A stretch of 64,000 bases of DNA, from contig NC_092806.1 of assembly GCF_040954645.1 (NCBI RefSeq), positions 146,472,429 through 146,536,428 of the forward strand. Direction: 5' to 3'. Position numbers and translations under genes: made by a program. Positions 52,975-63,890 of the stretch are shown piece by piece. Under the pieces are notes generated by a model. That model saw only the letters and a list, made by a program, of their open reading frames with translations, was not told the DNA's origin and did no database searches. This stretch comes from Diabrotica undecimpunctata. Lineage: Eukaryota > Arthropoda > Insecta > Coleoptera > Chrysomelidae. Position 1 is the stretch's first letter, and each line of letters starts with the position of its first letter.

Positions 52975-53330
52975 AATGATTGTTTCGCATTTTTTATAGA
53001 TTCGGTTATACAAGACGGTTAAGACTTTTAATGCGTTATGTGACTCATAAGGCTTATCAAACGGTACTCATTGCGATGTTAGAGTTTGGCTTTTTTGGTA
53101 TTGGGATAAATATTGATTCTAAGCAGTCTTGAAGTTATATCTTCTATAAACCTGACCAATTGTTTAGAAAAGGACTTCATTGGGAATTGAGTAAAAAAAC
53201 AACAGGAGTAGACTAAATTATTATGAAACATCTTTATTTCTCCTATATGTACTTGTGAAAGCGAAGCAATTAACGATTTAAACCACATTTTCTTCCAATT
53301 TTCTCTGAACATGCAGTTTATCCCAGTTCT
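52975..53330 (-). pseudogene. LINE RT start fragment
   Basis: Minus strand: SKQLVRFIEDITSRLLRINI, YPNTKKAKL, stop, HRNEYRLISLMSHIT. It aligns in order with DLFNAIYGSGQISQDWLQST...FIPIPKKSNANSCDQLRMISL of the LINE at 22673-22912. Short and eroded. Confidence 0.55.
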
Positions 53331-53339
53331 ATATCAAGA

Positions 53340-55150
53340 ACTAATCAATATTAAGTTTCCATTTTTTGTAAAAGTCTTTTGACTTCCTCAGACAAATCGG
53401 GAAATATTTCTATTAAAAATTGTACAGGGAATACAAAAACATTCTTCTGAAAATGTTTTCTTGTCGCATGTCTAAGTTAAAATTATGTTTATATTTGATT
53501 AAGCCACCAATTGATTGTAATTAAAACTAAAAACCACTACATTTCAAAAGAAAATAGGCCGTATATACTAAAAAAAAAATTGACTTGGCAAACACGCAAG
53601 CGGGATGGATAACAGGTGTAAAAAATGTGTAATCAAGTGTGTAAACACCTGTAGATCAACTGAGAACAAAATATAGTTCTACACCAAAAAGTACTACACC
53701 AAAAAAATTTTTAGAGCCCCATGCCCAAACATAACCTCAAATATATTAAAACGTGTTCTTTCGTTTTTAGTCCAGTTATTGTGGCATTTTCCCTTTAAAT
53801 TTTTTATAACTGCACCGATTTATCTGAAATTTTTACAGTGGGTAGTAAATTACTCAAAAAACATAAGTTATATGGTGTCGATGTGAGCTTCTACCCCTGG
53901 GGTGGTTGGCACCCCATCTAGGAGGTTGAACTTTTTACACTCAAAATAACCCCTTGAATTGATATAGAATCAAATTATAAACAAAAAATGTTATATACAT
54001 TTTTTTCGCTAAATTAATACTTTTTGAGTTATACGCACTTGAAAAAGTAAACTTTTCGCAAAAAAGAACATGTTTTCCAATGATTTTGTACGAATAACTC
54101 AAAAACAAAGCGTTTTATTGAAAAATCTATAATGAGCAAAAAAAAGCTTATAAAAAAACAAAGAGAATGTTTTTTTATTAAGTTTTATAAGTACAATACT
54201 AAGCGATTTATAATTGTTTGAAGATGACTTTTTGTTTTTGGGATACTATACTCGATGCATTTAACATCAAATATCGGAAAATGGACATCTTTTTTGATAA
54301 AAACTTATACAACACTTTTTAAAGAGCTAGAAAAAACCTTTAAAATAAGCTAGGTTAAAAGCCATTTCGATTAAAACAAAGCGAAATACGAAGGAAAGAA
54401 TTTGAATTACTCTAGCGTTTAAAAAAAAAACGAGCAGTATAAGTAACACTATTTCGATCGGAATTGAAATTAAACGTATATCTTCTACAATTCATTTTAT
54501 TTTAGTGTTATTTATAAGTTTTAAAAGTTTAGCCTGTTTAAAATGCGTATTTTTTGAAAAAATCATGTTTAAATTAAAAAATATTTTTTTTTAATTATCT
54601 AAAAATTTACATTTTTTCAAAATAAATCTAAAACTATGAGAGATACGTGAAAAATGGTTCTATACCAAAATGTAGTTTTTTTCTTAACAAAATTTTTTTA
54701 TTTTTGTTGTAGTTCAAAAAATAATAGAGATATAGCCAATTGAAGTTTGAGATACAGCGGCTGACACACCTGTAATCAGCACTTTGGCCCTTTACTATTT
54801 AAAAAGAAAGAATTTTAACATATTTTAATCTACTTAGTCTTGTAGCTTTTGAAATTACCTTCAAAATATTTTTTTAATGGACACTGTAGCTTAAAAATTA
54901 ACGGAGTTATTCTAAAAAAATTTTGGAGCATGTTATTTATATTATGGAGCATCAACTTATTTTCTGTATATATAAATGCTTTATTCAAGTATATTCGAAA
55001 AACTGGTAACAGACACACTAACACTCACACAAATATGTATATAATACATACATACATACATATATATGTTATGTATATAATATAGGCACCTCTAAACTGA
55101 ACATTTGCTTCAGAGAACTAACGAACACGGAGAACCGACACTCCTTTGAA
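53340..55150. other. AT-rich, probably repeat-derived, no genes recognised
   Basis: The block 53750-54750 has features of an old non-coding repeat: alternating A/T runs and a GC-richer island, CTACCCCTGGGGTGG, at 53891-53905. A (CATA)n-like stretch sits at 55046-55065. It may be the 5' part of the element whose protein tail follows at 55156. Confidence 0.35.
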
Positions 55151-55155
55151 GTTGC

Positions 55156-55733
55156 GTGGGCAAGCCGCCAATGAGTGCCAATGACAGGAGTACTTCAGAT
55201 CTCGAAGACATTTTAGAAGCTGGGAGATACTGTACAATTTTGCTGTATGGCTTTGCCAAAGACACCCACATGAACAAAATGAGTAAGGTCGAAGATTATT
55301 CATCATTACTTGAACAAATGCGATACGAATCGTTTATTAAAGCCACAACTAAAAATAGTGCAGTTAAATTATCATCTCTTATACCAACTGTAAGTGCCCT
55401 GAATGAGCAGATCAAAAGAGTTTATTTACAAACTCAGATATGGCTTGGAAACAAAGAGATTGATATAACGGATTGGGGATGGTTCAAGAGTGATGATATT
55501 TTACAACCAATAAAAATGACCAGACAAGTTCACCTGCACCAGAAGAACTATTGAAACTGATTTTTTGCAATTGCAAAAAGGGTTGCGGCTCAGCGTGTGG
55601 CTGTCGTACACTAGGTCTATTTTTCAATGCTACGTGTGGAACATGCTCTGGCGACAATTGTCAAAACTGTCCTGCAATAGACGAAGAGGTGGAGTTAGAA
55701 CACGACGAGAATGACGCTTCAGACAATGAATAA
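55156..55733 (+). pseudogene. C-terminal part of a transposon-type protein with CXC (tesmin-like) domain
   Basis: The first frame (55156-55554) reads LEDILEAGRYCTILLYGFAK, YESFIKATTKNSAVKLSSLI, PTVSALNEQIKRVYLQTQIW and LGNKEIDITDWGWFKSDDIL. A one-base shift near 55520 moves to SSPAPEELLKLIFCNCKKGC and GSACGCRTLGLFFNATCGTC, then SGDNCQNCPAIDEEVELEHD. This order (LYG..., L.SLPPT..A...H..R.Y.Q.Q.WLG......WGW, then a Cys-rich CXC block) is a repeated protein ending in aphid and beetle genomes, from memory, and is thought to be element-derived. The upstream part is missing. One Cys of the block is replaced by Phe. Confidence 0.65.
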
Positions 55734-55739
55734 TTTGAT

Positions 55740-56950
55740 ATATTGTAAATAATTTTTATTTTTGTAAATATATTTTGTATACTTTCTAATGTAAAGTATT
55801 TTCATGCATAATTTTTTACAATAAAAACAGCATGAGTATACTTAATTTTTTTATTTAGACATTTACCAAAGGGGAATTTGTTTCGTGAGCATAGAGGTGG
55901 TTTTTAAGGGATGAAAATAAGCAACCAATCAAAAAATATTTTATTGATAAGAAAGGAATTTTTGAATATAAATGTACATTAAAAACTTTTGAAGTTGTTT
56001 AAAAAGATTTTTTTATATATTTTGACATAGAGGGTAGTTTTTAAGGGTTGAAGTGTTGCAATCAACCAAAATTATTTTATATAAACAGAGAATTACATTG
56101 TAGATGATATAAATGCACTACAAAAGCGTTTGAACCTGTTAAACGATTTTTTACAATTATTTTTATTAAAAGGGGTGATTTTTAAGATTATTTAAGGGTT
56201 GAGAATGTACACAATATCCATTATTATAATTGACAATATTTTAATTACCTAATTTAATACGATTTAAATCCATAAAATGCTTTAATATAATTTTTTTTTC
56301 ATTATTTTCAATAAGGGGTGATTTCACCCCTTAAAAATAAAAAGCTCACCTATCGCATATATAACTTTTGAAGAGGGAGATAAGATAAGCCTAATTCCAA
56401 ATTATTAGCAAAATCGATTCAGTTATAAAAAATTTAGAGGTATTGACCTCTTTTCCTCCACAGTGACTGGAGTATTTTTATTTTCAGTTCTGATCATCCT
56501 AGAAACTTATTTTGTTTTTTTTTTCAGTTTATATGGTTTTTTATTGCCTACAACATCGTATTTTTTACAAAAATTTGGAGTGAAATTCAAGTTTGCCTCG
56601 AACTTAACGCCTAAAAAAATTATACTATTTTTTATATCAAATTATCTCTATGATTTTTTTTAGATTTTTACAGGTGGAATATTATGGACAAAATAACGAA
56701 AAATCATTTTTTATGCATTTTTCGGTGTTCTTTTTTAATTAAAAATCTTGTTTTTGTTTATTTAATATATGTATATTCTACATGATGGTAAACAAACCAT
56801 CATGTAGACAATAAAATATTCTACAAATTAAAAGAAAAAGAATAAGTTTCTACCATGAATAAAATATCGTTAAAAAAAGAAAAAAGACGTTTTTTCTAGG
56901 AGCCTAAAGTTTTTGTGGTTGGATAGTTTTTGATATAGAAAAACATGGTA
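55740..56950. repeat. AT-rich sequence with a 13-bp-arm hairpin
   Basis: No gene. TCTACATGATGGT and ACCATCATGTAGA at 56777-56808 form a perfect 13-bp stem with a 6-base loop. Recurring GGGGTGATTTTTAAG-like blocks near 56030, 56170 and 56310 suggest an old internally repetitive element. Confidence 0.45.
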
Positions 56951-56952
56951 CT

Positions 56953-56958
56953 TTTATT
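56953..56958 (-). terminator. Poly(A) signal after the candidate terminal exon
   Basis: AATAAA on the minus strand, 41 nt after the TAG at 56999-57001. Confidence 0.45.
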
Positions 56959-56998
56959 TTTGGAATATCGCTGGGAGCATTTTTACTATTTTAACCGG

Positions 56999-57133
56999 CT
57001 AGACCTTTTCTACAGCGGTATTAGAATAATTTTCAATTGGAATTTCTTTGTAATCAGTGGCTTTAGAGATGAGTATGCCGACTTCCTTCATTTTTCCGTT
57101 AAATCTCCTTAAAATCTCCTTAAATGCAAATGA
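56999..57133 (-). CDS. Candidate terminal exon of the acidic gene
   Basis: After an acceptor region TTTTTAACAGCAAG (two possible AGs), the minus strand reads SFAFKEILRRFNGKMKEVGI, then LISKATDYKEIPIENYSNTA and VEKV with TAG at 56999-57001. Using the second AG the exon is 135 nt and begins in phase 0, matching the phase-0 donor of the exon at 60833-61018. A poly(A) signal follows. I do not recognise the sequence. It could belong to a separate gene or to an unclassified element. Confidence 0.45.
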   Translation of the reverse strand, partial: SFAFKEILRRFNGKMKEVGILISKATDYKEIPIENYSNTAVEKV

Positions 57134-57824
57134 CTTGCTGTTAAAAATACACGTTTATTTAATTTTTGCCATTTAAATGATTGGTTTTTAAAAGACAATC
57201 TAATTATTTTATGTATTATTTCTATTAAAATCATTCCTTAGTAATAAAAAACTCACCATACATAGTGCACAATACTTTCTTAACTGAACCAACATATCAA
57301 TATCGATAATTGATCATCCATTAACACATATTTTGATACAGTTTATTTTACGAACACATTACACTACGCACATTTCTGGAAAATGAGTGAGACAATGTGT
57401 TAATTAAACGAAAGTCGAAGAAGAAATGAAGGTTGCCAGTAAAGCAGTCAAGTGTTTATATTAATAATTTTAATTTGCGGATTAATTGTTTCTACTTTCG
57501 TGCCACTTCTAATTAATAAGTGGATTATCTGCCGAGCATTTGTAATTAGATTCTTTTTAGCGATTTTACGATAAAACTTATAAAAGAACATTTACATGAA
57601 TATGTGGAATGAGTCAGTGAGCGTCCTCTTTTCATAATTGAAATGGAACGCGCTTTTTTAAAAATTAATTTAATAAATTGATTTCTCAAAAATAAAAACT
57701 GGTCATTGAAGCCCGAAAGCAAGATAATAATTGATTTAGATTAAAAATAAAAATGACAAGATAATAGTACAAGATCCCAGGGCCCCCAGACATTATTTAT
57801 TTTCTCCTCCAGAGGGTATGCATA
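57134..57824. other. AT-rich sequence before the MITE
   Basis: No coding frame or repeat recognised. Confidence 0.4.
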
Positions 57825-58378
57825 CAGTCTGTCCCAAACCCTTCTTTCAGCGCGTCACTAATTTTGACGTCATATAGGATTTTAAGAATGTCGAGAATTA
57901 TTGCATGACATTTTAGTTAAATTTGACAGTTGCAGGATCGTAATCCCTCTTTTTCTAATTGAAAATAATTTAATAATTTTAATATTAGTCTTTGTTCTTT
58001 CTCGATATATCTTGGCATATTTAAAATATTTTTATGACAATAAATACAAAATTAAATTTTCACTGTAAAATGTCTGATAATACTAACCTGGAATGACAAT
58101 TATCATTTTATCAGTTGACATTGTGAAAGTACTGTCACGATCGAGACAATCTGCGTCAAATTATATTTATGTACACCATTGATTGGATATCTATTTAGCG
58201 TATTCTAAACTCCAACCAATTATACATACGTAAGTAGAATTAGCTTTGCGATAAATAATTGTCTAAGTTCTATGTATAATAATCACAGACTCACGTTTTT
58301 TCCGTCACTTCTCGCTTAATGTGTTAGAGAGAATTCGATCAACTATGACGCACTGAAAGAAGGGTTTGGGACGAACTA
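57825..58378. mobile_element. mariner-type MITE
   Basis: Ends CAGTCTGTCCCAAACCCTTC and, reversed, TAGTTCGTCCCAAACCCTTC continue TTTCAG(C/T)GCGTCA, an inverted repeat of about 33 bp. TA lies outside each end (57823-57824 and 58379-58380). The 554-bp interior is non-coding. TA duplication and tip style point to a non-autonomous Tc1/mariner element. Confidence 0.8.
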
Positions 58379-58409
58379 TACCTGCTAGCTTATGCTGACG
58401 GCCAATTCA

Positions 58410-58450
58410 TAGGTAGAGGTAATGGATTTTCTAAAGAGCTATGACGGTGT
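58410..58450 (-). repeat. Inverted outlier copy of the 350-bp repeat start
   Basis: AGAGGTAATGGATTTTCTAA followed by AGAGCTATGAC is the reverse complement of the start of the repeat unit at 59997. Confidence 0.75.
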
Positions 58451-58599
58451 AAATAGTTGCGTAGATATAACTGGCAACGATGCACTGGAAGGTTAAAGGG
58501 AAAACTGAAATAGTCCGACCCATTTATGGTTTCGTATGATAGCTCCGGCGAAGTGGTTTAAACATCAACCCCTATTACCACTTAAACTAAATAATGTAC

Positions 58600-59110
58600 C
58601 AAAGTTCAATAAGCTCTTTTTTTAAGTCTTTTAAGTAACAGAAATCTAGCGACTTTATCATTTCCAATATCTAATAGCTGCATCGAAAACACCATTGCAC
58701 TTTGACCTTGTTGCAAAAACACTGGCATGTTGTTTGAACAATGAACAGATTGATTGAGATTGAAAACAGAGAAATAGCTCAAGGCTCCACCAAAAATGTT
58801 TTTGATTATTATCAATATCTTTCAAGCTTCTGTTTCTGTTTCAAAGTTTCAATTATTCATCTTAAACGATTAATTGCATACTTTTAAAATCTTCGCTATT
58901 GCTTTATTTGTGGCGAATTTGTATGTTTAATTGTAATTTCAAGGCAAAATTTGCAATTCTTCCTCCTTCCAATAAAGTTGCAGATATTCCAGATGAAGCC
59001 AACGCTAGGGCTACTGCGATTTGATCCTTGCCAATAACAATAAAATTAGTAATGTTTTTCTGTTCATCCCCAGCATCCAGGAAGTAAATTTAACCAGATT
59101 CAAGCTACAT
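58600..59110 (-). pseudogene. Helitron-type PIF1 helicase fragment
   Basis: Minus strand from 59110: LESGKIYFLDAGDEQKNITN, FIVIGKDQIAVALALASSGI, SATLLEGGRIANFALKLQLN, and after stops and shifts SLKDI..NNKNIFGGALSYFS. These match the Helitron helicase region around the Walker A motif (FIDAPGGTGKT), VALA.ASSGIAATLL.GGRTAHS and the later D.R....FGGA....GDF box. The Walker A glycines and lysine are lost. It is a short dead piece without the Rep domain. Confidence 0.75.
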
Positions 59111-59214
59111 AAAAAACTATGTCTTGATAATGAAAGAAAATAAAAAAAAAATAAAAAAAAGACAGACCAAATGCCAGACCGAACAATTGAATTAGCATAC
59201 TGAGGGTCTGTTAA

Positions 59215-59945
59215 TATTCGTCAAATTTAAAATTTTATTTTATTATATTTTATTTTACTGTATTCTATTTGATTCTATTTTGTTCCATTTTATTCCATTT
59301 TATTTCTTGTATTCAATTTTGTTTCATTTTATTCCATTTTATTCCATTTATTCCATTTTATTCCATTTTATATCATTTTATTCCATTTTATTACATTTTA
59401 TTTCATTGTATTCCATTTTATTCCATTTGATTTCATTTTATTATATTTTATAAATTTTAATTCGATTTTATTCCATTTAATTAAATTTTATTCCATTTCA
59501 TTTCATTTTATTCCATTTTCTTCCAATTTATTTGATTTCATTTTATACCATTGTTTTTTAATTTATTCCATTTTATTATATTTTATTTTAATTTTATTTA
59601 ATTTTATTTTACCCTATTTTATGCTTCTTGCCACCATTTTATACTACTTGATTTCATTTTATTCTAATTAATTTTATTTTATTTTATTTTAATTTTATTA
59701 TATTTTCTTTTATTGTATTCTATTTCATTCCATTATATTCCATTTCATTTTATTTGATTCCACTTTTATTCCATTTTATTCCATTTTGTTTCATATTATT
59801 TCGTTTATTCCATTTCATTCCATTTTATTTCATTTTATTCTATTTTATTTCATTGTATTCCATCATTTTATTCTATTTTATAAATTTTAATTTAATTTTA
59901 TTCCATTTAATTCAATTTTAATCCATTTTATTCGATTTTATTCCA
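59215..59945. repeat. Degenerate minisatellite of ATTCCATTTT units
   Basis: About 730 bases of irregular repeats of ATTCCATTTTATT-like units with many variants (ATTTCATTTT, ATTCTATTTT, ATTTAATTTT). Unit length is 10-11 bases. It contains no gene. Confidence 0.85.
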
Positions 59946-59996
59946 CGGTTAGTAGGTACAACGTATTTCAGATGTAAACTTGTGTTCTGACTCGAT

Positions 59997-60690
59997 ATGA
60001 CTTATAGCTCTTTAGAAAATCCATTACCTCTACCAGGTACTAAAAGTAGGTAAAGCAGTCCTTACTTTTCTTGTCTTAGTGCATATTTTTACGTATGTTT
60101 TAGAAAATATTGTTAAAAATTAATAATCAATAGATACTAAAAGACTCATTTCGTTGGCGGTAACTTTTACAATTTCGTTGGCGGTAACTTTTTCAAGACG
60201 CTTTAAAGCTTCCAAAAAAACTTTACTTATTTTCTCATTCTTGATTTTTATATATGATACTCTGGGAACTAGTCCAATAATTTTTGTAAGCAGCCGGACC
60301 AATCAAAACAGTCAAATATTCCGCTAGACACGCACAAAGTCTCGCTGTATTAATGACTTACAGCTCTTTAAAAAATCCATCACCTCTACCAGGTACTAAA
60401 GGTGGGTACAAACAGTCCTTACTTTTCTTATAGTCTTAGTGCTTATTTTTACGTATGTTTTAGAAAATTTGTTAAAAATTAATAATCAATACTGTCAGAC
60501 TCATATCACGGGCGGTAACTTTTACCAGGCGATTTAAAACTTAAAAAATAATGTAATTTTACTTATTTTCTCACTTTCGATTTTTATATATGATACTCAG
60601 GGAACTAATGCAATAATTTTTGCAAGCAGCCAGACCAATCGGAATGGTCAAACATTCCTCCAGACACTCACAAGGGATCGCTATGTGTAT
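59997..60690 (+). repeat. Tandem pair of ~350-bp repeat units
   Basis: Unit 1 (59997-60352) and unit 2 (60353-60690) share CATTACCTCTACCAGGTACT-like starts, CAGTCCTTACTTTTCTT, TTTTTACGTATGTTTTAGAA and GGCGGTAACTTTTAC, and end with GCAGCC.GACCAATC and TC.CTAGACAC-like sequence. Unit 1 carries an internal doubling of TTTCGTTGGCGGTAACTTTT. No protein frame is conserved between units, so they are non-coding. Confidence 0.8.
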
Positions 60691-60754
60691 CAACGCAAGG
60701 TCATTTTTCCACGAGTCTTGTGTGTGCATATACATGTAAAAATCAGGAGTAAGA

Positions 60755-60815
60755 TTATAAATAAAGTTACATTAGTTTTTGGAAGTTTTAAAGCGTCTGG
60801 TAAAAGTAACCGCCA
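60755..60815 (-). repeat. Partial inverted copy of the 350-bp unit
   Basis: TTTTAAAGCGTCTGGTAAAA then GTAACCGCC is the reverse complement of the GGCGGTAACTTTTACCAGGC region of unit 2. Confidence 0.65.
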
Positions 60816-60832
60816 GCAAACTTTCAACATAC

Positions 60833-61018
60833 CTTGGTGTTGCTGTCAATGCGATCGTTTAAGGAAATAACCTTCAAATTTTCTTCCTTATCGGACATTT
60901 TAATATCTTCCAATTCACATTCATTCTCTTTGCATTCAAGTTCGGATATAATTTCAGCTTTTTTGCCTTCATTTTTCTTTCTTTTTATTTTATTTACTTC
61001 AGTAGTCATCAACGTTTC
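60833..61018 (-). CDS. Exon of an acidic Cys-motif protein
   Basis: The acceptor TTTTCTTTTTTAG precedes ETLMTTEVNKIKRKKNEGKK, then AEIISELECKENECELEDIK and MSDKEENLKVISLNDRIDSN. A strong donor follows, AACACCAAG|GTATGT. The exon is 186 nt, phase 0 to phase 0. The block SELECKENECELEDIK repeats SNLECEDGNCDSEDEI of the next exon upstream (63163-63303), so the two exons look like duplicated modules. The protein is highly charged with no recognised domain. The neighbouring exon has the same orientation and compatible phase. Confidence 0.65.
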
Positions 61019-61042
61019 CTAAAAAAGAAAAAATATTGTAAG

Positions 61043-61200
61043 ATGGTAAGTAAGTAAGCTCGTGTAATCTTCTGACTAAGGTCTGGTGTTTGAGTTCGCA
61101 TTCAGGTCGCGCAAGCGCTCCTAACATGACCTAACGATCCTTTGTGCCACTTCTTGTGAGTAGTTTAGTATTTTTCTCGTTGGGATAAAATTAAGAGGAT
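61043..61200 (+). repeat. tRNA-derived SINE-like sequence
   Basis: TAAGCTCGTGTAATCTTCTG, then TGTTTGAGTTCGCATTCAGG resemble a tRNA-type pol III head. The B-box-like GAGTTCGCATTC lies some 35 bases after the D-arm-like segment, followed by a non-tRNA body. It is not a foldable tRNA. No target duplication was found. Confidence 0.35.
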
Positions 61201-61489
61201 TGTAAAGAAATGAAGAGATGTAACTACTAAATTGTTCGATATATGTGACGATTTAACAAACAAAATAACTTCAATTGCAGTCTTTCTATTAATACTCAAC
61301 AAAAAACGGCAATGAACGAATGAAATATGAATGATTTTTTGATATGACTATTTTTATTCTGTATTAGAAAACTAAAGAAGGGTTATTAAGAAGGAAAGTA
61401 CTCTTAGTCACAAGAGATAAACAAGGAAATGCTATATTCGTATATCGATTATCTCAAGAGGAAGCATCTTATCTCAGAAGGAAATTTAA

Positions 61490-62570
61490 ATTAGGAGATT
61501 TGTTTACGCCACAAATTATACTTAGTGTGGCACTTGTGTGCTGGTTGTGTGTTGCTTATTTGTAGAGCAGACAACGCCGAATGGCTCGAGGTTGAGTGGT
61601 AGTGTCGTACGTTCGGTTTATTCTCCATACTGTCTGGAGTTCCAGGATGGTTTCCGACCGCGGCTCTTGAGGAGGAACGAAAGTTTTTTGATTCCATCCT
61701 CTAGTTACTCGGGAAATGTATCTTCGACTTACACTGTTTCACCGGGAGCTGTTATCGACAAGGTGCTACCGGCAGTGTAGAATACTTTAATAGTTCGAAT
61801 TTCTTACACTTGAATGTATATATTTATCTTACATGAAATATTTGCCAATATTCTATGCACAGAAGACACCTTCAATATCAACAGAGATACCGCCCCTCAA
61901 GCCTAAGCGTGTAACCGAGTTTACACTTCTCGAGGTATAGGACTAGCCCTGGATTACGGAATAATTGTAAGTTTCTTAGGGACCTTTATTTTTATTTCCA
62001 ACGAATACTTTGGCAACGAAGTGCTGCTTCAGCTCGTCTACTGATTGAGAAGTAATTCCGCTCGGGCTTCTATTTACTCGTAACCGTCGGTGATCTATCG
62101 GAACACTGTGGCAGTTCGACACGATCTGAAATAGTATTAAGTCGATCTGACTTTTGTCTATTTCGAAGATCTATATCTCCCTGGCCAGTGAGTGTTCCCT
62201 TCGAGCTGTTTGATGGCTTTTGCGAGATAATTATAAGTCCGTTTCCAGACTTTTTTTTATCTCGACAAAAGATAGTCGAATAGTCACAAACGCCGGTTTC
62301 CTACACTTTTAATTGTTTGATAATATCGAAGTCGTGAGACATCGTGCTTATTCAAACACTTCAGAGCTGCAGAATCCTCGTTTTTTTTCTTGGTTTCAAG
62401 TGTGCTGCGATCTTCCGTCGGAAGGCCAATACAATTGCAATTAATAAGACTCATTGTAATTGGCCGATCAGAGTGACAATCTTCGCTGTGATTCGTCCAC
62501 TTTGGCGATAGTAATTCCGGTTCCTGCGAGTGCGCGAGGGCCGCGAGGACAGACATTGCAATTTAGACAT
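61490..62570. other. Relatively GC-rich unresolved segment
   Basis: This kilobase is less AT-rich than its surroundings and differs from the recognised elements. Frames at 61491-61780 and 62284-62556 overlap on both strands without domain signatures. An A-box-like GGTTGAGTGGTAGTGTCGTA occurs near 61588. It could be an LTR, the body of an unclassified element, or part of the acidic gene's intron; I cannot decide. Confidence 0.3.
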
Positions 62571-62784
62571 TTTTTTTGCCCTACACCATAAGCATGTGCA
62601 CAGAGTTATTTTTACTTATTTATCATTAAACACGATACAGGTTTGAGTTTCTCAGCTAGCTTTAATAGTCAATACTATAAATACCATTTAAAGTTCAGGT
62701 CATGAAAGTATGAGGAATATAGAATCATGTGTTTGATGAACCACATATCTTGCTGTATATTATAAATGATGAATAAAAATAAAC

Positions 62785-63030
62785 CAAACAAATAAACAAC
62801 ATATGGTACGCCAATGATACTGCCATACTCGCTCATAAGTTAGAGGATTTCGCAAGAACGTCTGAAGATGTCGACATAATAGGAAAGATAAGAATCAATA
62901 TTGGTAAAATAAAGTTTATGGTCATTGGCAGACAATACTATAATCAGGCCCAAATATTAATAGATAGTAAACTTTTAGAAAGCATTGACTTGGATGTACC
63001 ATAAATGTACAAAATATATAGTTATGTAGA
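62785..63030 (+). pseudogene. LINE RT active-site scrap
   Basis: The plus strand reads NNIWYANDTAILAHKLEDFA, INIGKIKFMVIGRQYYNQAQ and ILIDSKLLES. This is the YADDT.IL....EDLQ...........N..KTKFM...R box of LINE RTs, with YADD changed to YAND. It lies in antisense to the acidic gene, inside its intron. Confidence 0.7.
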
Positions 63031-63162
63031 AACAAAAATAAATACAACGATGATAAGATCAGCAATGGTTAAATAAAAACCAAAAATACTTGAGCTGAAA
63101 GCAGATTTGTCCAAGATTAAGCCTCTAAAACATAGTAAAATCAAGCTAATAAATAAACTTAC

Positions 63163-63303
63163 GTATTTTTCGTCACTGAAAACAGTTATTTCATCTTCCG
63201 AATCACAATTGCCATCCTCGCATTCAAGATTTGAAGCAATATCATCCTCACTTGGTTCTTCCGTATTTACTTCCTTCTCATAATTTTCTTCAGATGTGTA
63301 TAT
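63163..63303 (-). CDS. Upstream exon of the acidic Cys-motif protein
   Basis: Between an acceptor (AAACATTTTATAG) and a consensus donor (AAATAC|GTAAGT) the minus strand reads IYTSEENYEKEVNTEEPSED, DIASNLECEDGNCDSEDEIT and VFSDEKY. It is 141 nt (47 codons) in phase 0 at both ends. Asp, Glu and Ser dominate. The NLECEDGNC motif recurs as ELECKENEC in the next exon. The start codon and signal sequence, if any, lie outside the window. An extracellular or nuclear role cannot be chosen from this sequence. Confidence 0.65.
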
Positions 63304-63639
63304 CTATAAAATGTTTTAATTTGTGTAATATAATTTTTACATAAGACAAAACTGATAGATTCCTTAGACAAATGTATAATAGACCATAGATACTTAGTAA
63401 CAATCAAATATACTCACAAGGACGCAATGTCAAACAAACAATATACAAACAATTTCAACATAGACAGAGTAGTAAGATAGAGCGATACACTCTGCCCAAA
63501 AATATTCGTCCCACCAGCAAGATATACTTAATAACATAGAATGAAGATCAGTTGAGATCAACATCGATGGAGAAATGTTTTGCGGACATGTTTTCTTCTA
63601 ACAGACTATGTTTTGAAGTTTAACAAATTCTGAGATCGG

Positions 63640-63890
63640 TGCTCTTTTTTTTTAAACTTCGATGGGCTAGTCATAGTAAGAATGGAGATTGTCAAAAAGA
63701 ACCCTAGATAGTAAAATGCAGGGCGCAAGACCAAAAGGAAGACCGCGGAAAAGATGGGAGGATGAAGTGGCAGCGGACGCGCAAAATTTGCTAGACGTGA
63801 GAACCTGGAGAAGATCGGCGCGGGACCGACAAGATTAGAAGCATAGTTTGGAGGAGGCCAAAGCTTAATTTAGACTGTAACGACTTTGGA
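63640..63890 (+). pseudogene. LINE extreme C-terminus
   Basis: Mixed frames give LRWASHSKNGDCQKEP, then KMQGARPKGRPRKRWEDEVA, ADAQNLLDVRTWRRSARDRQ and LEEAKA. The RLRW.GH..R, RGRPRKRW.D.V..D...L....W...A.DR..W....EEAKA pattern is the usual end of several insect LINEs. A GAGAGAGAGAGA tract follows. Confidence 0.8.

Noticed and set aside
53750..54750. Hidden protein in the AT-rich kilobase before 55156
   Set aside because: All frames are closed by frequent stops and no conserved motif could be read in any frame.
59215..59945. CRISPR-like array
   Set aside because: Units are 10-11 bases without spacers and highly variable; it is a degenerate minisatellite.
61491..61780. Overlapping frames on both strands in the GC-richer segment
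   Set aside because: No domain, no splice logic, and both strands are open only because stops are rarer at this composition.
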